A stretch of 64,000 nt of DNA from Larus michahellis (lineage: Eukaryota; Chordata; Aves; Charadriiformes; Laridae): the NCBI RefSeq assembly GCF_964199755.1, contig NC_133901.1, positions 5,186,016-5,250,015 of the forward strand, in the 5' to 3' direction. Of this stretch, positions 47,126 to 64,000 are shown one piece after another (the stretch's first letter is position 1; each line of letters starts with the position of its first letter). The notes beneath the pieces are model-generated. The model worked only from the letters and a program-made list of their open reading frames with translations, was not told the DNA's origin and did no database searches. Both the position numbers and the translations under genes were made by a program.

Positions 47126-50100
47126 CCAGGGTCCCCATACGAGGTGGGCTCCGCTGTAAGACCCTGCTACCGGGGGACAGGGAGACATGGGGAAGGCGGG
47201 AGAGTGTGATGGTGTCTGTCCCCAAGGTGGTTTCACAGACCTCTGCTTCCAGTCACAGGCTCGTGGTGCGGCACCCGGAGCGAGGAGATGCTGAAGCGCA
47301 GGAGAAGGTGTCGGACTCAGTCATGGAGCCCGGCTGGGAAGCGGGACGATCACCTCTGCGGAGAGGGGGTTATGTGAGGGGCTTCTCCTACTTCGGACTT
47401 GTTGCTGCAAGGGGAGGGTGCTCTTCAGGGACTGCTCAGTCTTTGTACAGCTAATTTATGTATTACAACTTCCTTCTGTCTGTAAAGAGCCTAAAGCTTT
47501 TTGGTTTACATCTTTGTCAAGACAGCTGAGATTAAGGCACAATCCAATTTGCCGCTGCCTTTCATCCTGTACAGTTACATATTTTGATGCAACACGAGTA
47601 TAAAAGCGTAACTCCTGAAAATGGGGCAGTTGTACAACCACCAGGCACCGCTTAACACCGACCGGGCTCCCTTCCATGTCATCTCCTAGCGCCACACCAG
47701 GAGGATTAGCACAGAGCAAACAAAACCTGCTCCGCTGCCGCGCAGCTGATCAACAGAGGGGTTTGACGCACTTTAATCCTCCACTTTGCACCTTTGGTAT
47801 GCTCCCATCTCCTCCGGGCTGGCAGGGCTCGCTGGTGGAGGGGCCCCTGAGAATCACGGCAAAGCTGCTTGGCGAGTCGCCTCGTTAATCGCTTTTAAAA
47901 CACCGCATCAGTTGCAATATCTACGACCAGATCTGCAACATTTCCTTCTTCTGACGGCTGGGCAAAGAGTGATCTGGGATTATTGATACCGTTTTGCGTG
48001 CAGGTTTTGCCCTTGATGTTAACCTCAGATGGGCACATCTGCAGGCAGCAGCTATCCTACTCTATGTTTGCACAGCAGTTAGTGCAATCTTTGGGACCCG
48101 TGGCGCTTTATATTGCAAAAATAATAAATTGCTGACAGTTCAAGTACCAGAATAGGGTTTAGAATAACTGTATAAATAGCAGTGCCTGGGCTTTTAACGG
48201 TAACTCTGTAATAACAAAGACAATAATGGTTGTATTTATTTTTTAAAACCTAGAGAAAACCACTTGACCTTCCTATTATTAAAGAATTCAGGTACAGATG
48301 AAGGAATCGTAAAACTGAAACAGAGCACGACCTCAATTCTTCTATTCAGTGGAAGGTGTCGTAACAAGGATCATTGTTTTACTGTTGCCATGTTGCAGCA
48401 CTCTCAGGCTTTCCTACGTACAAAAGGATACCAAAAAGAAGCCTTAATTTTGTTGAGGGATGTAAACCTCCAAATTACTTGAAATTAAGTGTGCTTTTTC
48501 TTACAGCTGCTTGAAATAGACATTCCGCAGAGTGCCTATGGAAAACCATAACTTCTCTTTTCACAGGCTAGAGAAAACCGAGAAGGAAAGGAAAGCATAA
48601 TTCAATTCCATGTAGGCCAAAGCAGAGATAAAAGCTTCCTAAAAACTGGAACCAAGATTTAATCTTGGAGAACACCACAAGTATTGGAGAAATTTAATTC
48701 ACACACACACACACTTTAATACTCTACTATTTGTCCTTTTCCAGCCTCATTTTTTTTCCCCTCTATGTTTATTGTAAATCACTAGAGGTTGACTCAGCCT
48801 TTCCTCAGGGAGCATTTATTGTAGTAACTACTACCATTATGGGGAGGGCATTTTTCCTTACTTAGATTTATCCTGCAACTTTTCTAGCTGCTTTTGCCAG
48901 ACTTCATCTCCGGAACTCCTCCAAAGCAGCAGAGTCACAGCTGAAACATAGAGGTACAAAACCATCAGGCTTTACGCGTTATTTGAGTTTCATCAACTGA
49001 ACGACGATCAGGACTAGCACCTCCGTACTTGAGATTCACCACAAATCAGATTTGTGCATTTAAGGAAATTTCATGGATGCGGGACCCTAAACCTACTCTT
49101 GGCTAATCTTTGCATCCAACAGCATTTGATCTAATTTAGCAACACACAGTGGTTAATAAATACCAGTCATTCCACCTCAGTATGCAGGTTTATACCCAAG
49201 ATAGTACTTTTCGAAGCAGGGAAGTGTTTAAAAGAATTCCAGCATTGTGGAGCGATGTGGAGTGCCCTGGTGCTTCTCGTAAAGGCTGTTCTTTAGCCTG
49301 CAGCAACACAATTACATAGGACTGTGCAAGCATCATCTCACTGCGGCTGCTACATCAAATGCTTCTGCAGCATTTCCAGCCCTAGACGGAAAAGAGGATT
49401 CCTTCATGTAATGATTCCGCAGAAGGAGCTTATAAATATTGGTATTTTTCCCTCCATTTACAGTTAAGCAAACAACACGAGGCAAAGCAGTTGCTGGAGA
49501 ACAATTGCTAGCCTCACAGGGAGAACGTGAACTGCTTCTGTGCGGGGCAGGGAGCCTGAGGGAAGCCACGGAGAACACGCAGAAGCGCATTCGCATTTGA
49601 TCTCAATTGCCTGTTTAAATTCCGTTTCTTTATTCTTTGGCAATAAAATGTTTGAAGGTAGGACAACAAATAGGTTTATGAAAAAGTAAACACATTTGTG
49701 AAGAACACTAATACTCTGTACTTTGCTTAAAAGCCACGACAATGCAGCAGAATAAAACAAGATTTCTGAATCCACCAGCTTTTAGAGCTGATCTTGGAAG
49801 ACATGGACCTGCGATACGATTTTCCAGACATTCGGGACATTCCTGTCTTCTCCACCCTCTAGGAGTTTAGGATCCGATTAAAAAAATTCTCTTCAAATAC
49901 CAGTCAGTGAAACGCACTATGTCGTATTTTCCATTTTAAATTTACTGAAGAAAACGCAAGATTTCTAACACCAGAGCTGGACTGCTCTAAGGATGGAAGG
50001 AAAGGGATTTATGTAGGCAGATATTACATCTTTTATTAGACCTGCTGCTGTCATGGAAGCTTAGGAATTCGGTGTCCTTGCTTAATTGGGGTTTTTCAAG

Positions 50101-52859
50101 TTCTGCTGCACATTTTCCATTTCAGGTTGCAAATTGTGGTAACCATTGTGCTGTAATCATAGTGTTGCTATAGAGCTACAATGATCAGGCAATGAAAGAC
50201 AAAGTTTGTAGGTAGAGGATTGTCTAAAAAAAGATGTTAACTCTGCCTACAACTTCTACTGTCGACTGTGAAAAGCAGTTCCAAAGACACTAAAACCCGA
50301 GTTACAGACCTTTGCAAGATGTAATAAATTGCATTAACAGAGCATAGGGGGAATCTTTCTTTTCTTATTAACTCCTCTGAATTTTCAAGAAGTGCTGAAG
50401 CCCTTTGGAAGCTTGCGAAATCAACATCTAAGGTTGTCTGAAAACATAATTCACAAGTAGCACCTTCACTGCTTGGTTTCAACACCTTAAGTTTAAAACT
50501 AAGGCAGCCCCTAAGGAATTTTTGTCTGTACTCGTCTAAGTCAGCTCTAAGGAGGAAAATTATTATTTAAGAAATACATTTTTTACTTTACAATTAAACA
50601 GCAACTCCAAAAGTTTCATTTTCAATTAAAATAAAAAATGAGGGATATATATGGGAAACCAAGCAGCTCCCTAGAAAGTATGTCATTTTTATATCATGTA
50701 TTTCTAAAATAATACCAAGCAGGACACACTCAAAACCACAGACCTACAAAAATATCATAAAGCTTTTTTCGCTTAAAAAAAAAAGTGTTTAAAAGAAGAG
50801 CAAGTCCCATCCTCCCCGCACACTTGCCCTTTCGAATTCCTTATGGGCCACCTCTGACAGTCCCTGGGGGCGATTCCTCTTCCACTCCTGCGCTAGGAAG
50901 AGGGGCAAGTGAGACAAATTAATCTGCATTTCTAAGTGCAAATAAAACCACATCCTTTAAACTACTGCATATAAACTGAAGGGCCCAATATCAAATTAAA
51001 ACAAAATAAAATAATCTTTCACTTGAGCTGGTTAACATACATCCAAAGCTGTTTGTCAAACTGCTAAGTGTGTAAAGAACTTTGCCGCAGTTTTGTGAGT
51101 TAGATTCAAGTTGCGTATTTATGAACAAAGGGGGTTTTCTATAAAGAAGTATTTTTTCAAAAAAGTGTTTCTGTATACGCAGTCTCTGAAGATGTTAAGA
51201 ACACAATTTAACACTGAACAGAGAACAAAAACTGTGCGTTTTCTTCTCTGAAGATATCGGCTTGTGCATTTTAAAGAAAATAAATAATTTTAGTGGTGAT
51301 TTTTAATGGTAAGTTGTAATACGTAAGACCGCTTTCATGAAACCTCCTATGACAGATTAAGTAACATAGACAAGACACCGTATTAGATACCCTATTACGG
51401 ATCTTATCGTAAGCACAAACGGTTGATGGATTTTAGCGTGTACCACATCTTACAGGACGAGTGACTTTGGAAACAGTTCTGTACAAAACCCTACAGCTAA
51501 TGAAGAACTTGAACTGTGACTTGGTGCCCACATCTGAAATCATGGTCAAAATTCAGCTGTCCAGCTCGACGCTTCACCACACGGGGCAAGAGGGGGGTAA
51601 GCCCAGACACTGTTCAAGCTTAGATGTCAAATGCAGACAGAACAGATTTCTGGTCCTATTTATGCCTGAAAAAGCCCATCTCCCACAAAAGCCAAACAGA
51701 TCCAGGAGGGAGGTGCTTCTCTGCTTTTAATTGTTGATTAAATACAGAATGGTAAGATTACACATTCCAAGATTGCAGTTCAGATCCCTTTATCATAAGC
51801 AGGGGGAAAAAAAAAAAGAAAAAAAGTCTCAAACCGCCCCCCCCTCCCCAGTCCTCTAACTGAGCTCTTCTCAGGAAAATGTAGGATATAGCAAAATCCC
51901 CCACTCTCTCTTCCCAGGAAAATGTCATTAATTTGCAGGCAATTTCAGACACCTTTCTTGTTCAAGCTGCTTATGCTGTCCATCGTGAAGCAAGGATGCG
52001 TGCTTAGCAGTTAAGGTATCAAGTATGTATAGATTATACAAGCTATTAATTTCCTTTATAGAGTGTCTTAACATAAACAATTGCTCAGACTGAGCCGAGA
52101 GCAGTTGGCCACCAAACTGAAGAGAAACAAGGAGCGTGCGTGGGGGGAGGTTAAGCATTTCAGATATGCGACCATCTGTAGCGTTTGCCTAGGACTGCCG
52201 ATACACACTTCTACTAACAAGACAGATTGCAAGAGGAAAACTCTTTTAAAATACGGATACACAGATACTGAAATAAAGATATATTAACGTGCTGCATCTG
52301 TAGCAGGGTGTGAGGTAAGTTCCCTCGCCCTCCGTGTCAGAAATCCCAGAGAATGCGGGGGAGGAGTTGAAGAAACAAAGAAGGAACTCATGCAGAAGTA
52401 AGCGCAGTGGAGAGCACTGCTCTGAACTCCCAATCCCCAGCTCTGGCAGCTAAGATGACGTCTCAGAAGCGCCAGCTGAAAGAGGGCCTTGGTCAAGCCA
52501 GCTAGAATCGCATTTTATGTTTTACTTGAAGCTTTCTGCATCTGCACAGCTGACTGACGCCTCACTGCTTACTCCTGTTTCATCACTGGTGTTGGAACGA
52601 AAGACAGAACCTACAAGGATGCTTTTTCTCCATAGGGCACGGTGAAACACGCTGGAGAGGGACCTCCATTCTGCAACATGCCTGGGGAACGCCAGCTGAG
52701 GGAGGTGTTTCTTAGGTTCCTGGGGTCTATCCCAGGGCATTCTCCTAGAAGTAGTTATAAGATTAGAACAACACTCCTGTGGGACCTGGGTATTTAAGGG
52801 CCAGACGACAATCCCACGCAGAACCCAGCATTTCGCAGTATTTTAGAGGTTAACACACA
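47126..52859. other. Intergenic region between SKIL promoter and PRKCI 3' end
   Basis: About 5.7 kb. It begins with moderately GC-rich sequence carrying a 123-codon open frame on + (47083-47454, unrecognised). A short AC repeat (48700-48715), AT-rich noncoding sequence and a possible relic of an old repeat (50010-50060) follow. I recognise no real gene. Confidence 0.6.
48700..48715. repeat. Short (AC)n microsatellite
   Basis: About seven CA/AC dinucleotide units on the + strand. Confidence 0.8.
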
Positions 52860-55402
52860 GAGGCCTAATATAAATGTTTTATTTAAAGTAAAAAGTGTGC
52901 ACAAATAAAGGTAATGATTACACAACAACGTTCAAGACCATATGCCATATGAAACAGGAAAATAATAGTGACAATATTAACTAGCAGAGCACCCATAAGA
53001 ATCCAACTCGTATACAAAGAGGAGGTTACTCCACATAAATACATGATGCTTCTGATGCAGACACTTTCTCCGAAAGACAAAGCAGACTGCACTGGACTGT
53101 CTACACCCAATGTCCCTTCTGAATATTTATGACAGTTGCTATCTGCTTAACAATGAAAAGTAACTGTTAACATCATGGCACTTTGGAGAAAATTAAAGTT
53201 TAAAAATGGATTTACAGTCATTTAAGATGTTTGCCACTTAGCAACATTCTTAATGGTTAGATATGTAAATAGAAAAAGTATTTTTTCTGTGGCATTACCT
53301 ATTAAAAGAAAAACAACAACTGTTGCTTTAAGCACAAAGGACAGTGTTTTACTCCATTATTCTTCTCTGATGAAAAGCAGAAATGCCCTTCCTTACCTAA
53401 AGCCATTTTACTTAATACCCCATGTGATATTAAGCCACTGTAAAGACAAGGCTTTTCTTGTTTGCTTTAAATAACTTCCAAGTTTATTATCAATTAAGTC
53501 CTGATCTCTAAACTACTCATGCGGGTGTAGAAGTCAGACACTAGACAATTAACCACAAGTTTAAAACTGCATGTAAGGAGTTCACTTGACATGAAAAAAA
53601 AACATGCTTAAGTTATTAGCTGCTCTTTAAAAGGAGGTTTACACCGATATTTTACATTTGAAAATATACAACTTGAGTTTAAGGAAAACTGATTTTTAAC
53701 AGTGCGAAAGTCCAAAGCTTCCCTGAAACTGAGGCCCCTCCAATCACTTCCCAGTTTTGAAAACTCATCCCAGTATTTAAGTTTCCTATTCACGTTCCAA
53801 AGAAAAATATGAACTAAATACCATACCATGACACTACTGTGTATTTGTGCAATCCCTCTCCTTGAAGCTAACATGTAAGTGAAAAAAGATGCACCAGAAA
53901 ATTTGTGCTAAGAATTTACAGTGTCGCCATACAAGGATTTTCAAGGAGAGACAACGGCCAGGCAGAAGTCTTATTAAAAGCTTCAGATAAGGTTTGCTAA
54001 CTTGTGCTTACAGATACTTAAATCTGCTTTCAGTAACGCTTAGCATGCCTTATAGCTCTTACTTATAACACAGATTCTTTTCTTCAATGTCTCTTAATCC
54101 CTTTTCCCCAAAATAGTAAAAAAAAGTGGTACATTTGGCATTTCTTCGGCCTAAGACATTCAAAACTATTCCTTAAACATTAAGAATTATCTGTGCTGTA
54201 TATTACACTGTTTACTAACATGAAATGTAAGAATCACAACCCCCAAAAGTCCTAGTTTGAACCGTTCTTTCCATTTATTCCAACTGTTTTACTAGTGACT
54301 TTGAGTCTACTACCAACATTTAAGGTTTGATTGTGATTACAAATCACCATCCATAAGTGGAGAAGTTAAGGGAGTCATTGTGGACAGCACCTATTTTTTT
54401 TCCTAATGTGCTTTTTCCACTGGCAAAGTCGAATGCATTTCCAACAGTATGGCAATAAGATTAAAAACAAAAAAAAAAAAAAAGGAAACAATGCCCTTAT
54501 TTTGGCCATAGCTGTAATGTATGCAGTTCTGATACAGATAAGACAGCAAGTGTAGAAGCAATAAATAACAGTTTGAGGTTCTACATCCATCAATATTAGC
54601 TGCCCATTACTGCTAAATTACACTCTGCAGATTTTAACTTTTTAAAGTATTAATTGAATTCCTTTTACTTAAGCTGACACTTTGTATCACGTACAACCCT
54701 CGCTGAAAGGGACAGGCTCAGAAAGGCACTCTCTGTGTATCACTGTGTAATTCGTAGTGTATCACTGCGGAGCAAAGCCTGTTGATTCTAATATCGAGTT
54801 AATCATCTCCTTTTGGATAGGATCAATATACCCTACGAAAGCAGCCATCCTTGACCTATTCAGTTTAAAAATCTGCTCTCCTCGCTGTCATCTCAATCTG
54901 AAGGGCAATAACGTAGCTCTAAGTCTAAGGAGAACAGGAAAATCAGACATTTAGAGATAAGAGATTTAAAACTACAGAAGTCGTATGGTCTTACTTTCCT
55001 TGCTGGAAAAATGGAAGTCCTTTAACGGTATTTTATGAGATCTCCTAGTGCAGTTTGCATTCTTAAAGCAATAAGAAGGTTTTCCTTTATCAGAACGCTG
55101 TATTGGCAGATTATACAGCCAGACCCCATTGTTCAGTCAGGAGCCCCAGAGACCAACTTCTATATTAAAATTTTAGTTTGGCAAGACTGTTGGAAAGTTT
55201 GACATTTTAAATCTGGCAGCCGAAGGTTCAAGCATAACAACTGTCCTGGACGACAATTAATACAAAAAGAATATTAGTAATTCACACTAGGTGGCAAGGG
55301 TAAGATGTTCAGTTACTCGTTTTATGCAAGTGCATCCAAATGAAGAGATGTTTATCCATGCAGGCACAGAGTAACACTTGGCACAGTCCAGAAATGGAGA
55401 AT
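52860..55402 (-). other. PRKCI: PRKCI 3' untranslated region (end inferred)
   Basis: AT-rich noncoding sequence from the PRKCI stop codon to the AATAAA at 52883-52878. It includes an A run near 54470-54483. No repeat or gene was recognised. Confidence 0.5.
52878..52883 (-). terminator. Polyadenylation signal, probable 3' end of PRKCI mRNA
   Basis: TTTATT on + reads AATAAA on the PRKCI strand, about 2.5 kb after the stop codon. That is a plausible 3'UTR length for this gene. Confidence 0.45.
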
Positions 55403-63773
<8,371 letters not shown>

Positions 63774-64000
63774 CTAGAGGTGCAAGAGAAAGTGATTAGA
63801 CTCATGCAACACAACAGTACTTTCTTTTGCCTTAAAATTTCCCACACGCAAGAGCTCAATCAGACAGATATACAAATTAAATGTATCTATTTGTAAGTGT
63901 TCAAAACTCTTGGGTTTGTTTTGTTTGTTTGTTTTTTTAAACCATCAGAATCATTCTTTTGCAATACTACATTAATAATCAGTTATGGCTAATATAAACC
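63774..64000 (-). other. PRKCI: PRKCI intron (partial, runs off the right edge)
   Basis: Noncoding sequence upstream of the first visible exon, with a (GTTT)n-like run at 63914-63938. Confidence 0.8.
63914..63938. repeat. Short (GTTT)n-like microsatellite
   Basis: Imperfect TTTG tetramers on + ending in a T run. Confidence 0.75.

Noticed and set aside
50821-50913. Inverted repeat CACTTGCCC ... GGGCAAGTG, considered as a small DNA transposon or hairpin RNA
   Set aside because: Only 9 bp pair perfectly, with about 75 bp between and no further complementarity, so chance is the simplest explanation.

Overview
The window is vertebrate nuclear DNA, and almost certainly a bird's. Four multi-exon protein genes have canonical GT/AG introns. 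Several interspersed repeats carry the CR1 3' end typical of avian genomes, which finishes in a TTCTATGAT-like octamer. One solo LTR resembles an endogenous-retrovirus family I know from many neoavian genomes, which argues weakly against a galliform. There are no operons, CRISPR arrays, insertion sequences or other prokaryotic features. Exon boundaries were set by reading both strands, matching known protein families, and checking that splice sites and reading phase agree across each junction.

Layout: (1) 1-8750, the 3' part of SLC7A14 on the + strand: three coding exons (533-741, 1296-2173, 4654-4976) and a long 3'UTR. (2) 8750-11800, a short tail-to-tail intergenic region with one CR1. (3) 11805-23400, complete CLDN11 on the - strand: three coding exons, 207 residues, with a GC-rich 5' end. 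(4) 23400-27170, an intergenic spacer. (5) 27170 to about 46350, complete SKIL (SnoN) on the - strand: six coding exons, 690 residues, an AT-rich 3'UTR of about 5 kb, a solo ERV LTR in the first coding intron and a CpG-island promoter. (6) 46810-52860, intergenic, opening with a minisatellite beside the SKIL promoter. (7) 52860-63773, the 3' part of PRKCI on the - strand: eleven coding exons holding the complete kinase domain and C-terminal tail. Its N-terminal PB1 and C1 exons lie beyond the right edge.

The order PRKCI-SKIL-CLDN11-SLC7A14, with SLC7A14 opposite to the other three, is the order I know from human 3q26.2. This is therefore an ordinary conserved-synteny block read from the SLC7A14 side. 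The four genes do not form one pathway: SLC7A14 is a lysosomal transporter-family protein, CLDN11 a tight-junction claudin, SKIL a TGF-beta/SMAD co-repressor and PRKCI an atypical protein kinase C acting in cell polarity. All four reading frames look intact.

I found no convincing undescribed system. The items most worth a second look are the sense-oriented LTR with a polyadenylation signal inside a SKIL intron, the minisatellite and the AT-rich block at the SKIL CpG island, candidate upstream ORFs in SKIL and CLDN11, and two short related fragments that may be relics of an old repeat family. Positions of UTR ends, promoters and noncoding first exons are inference; transcript data would settle them.
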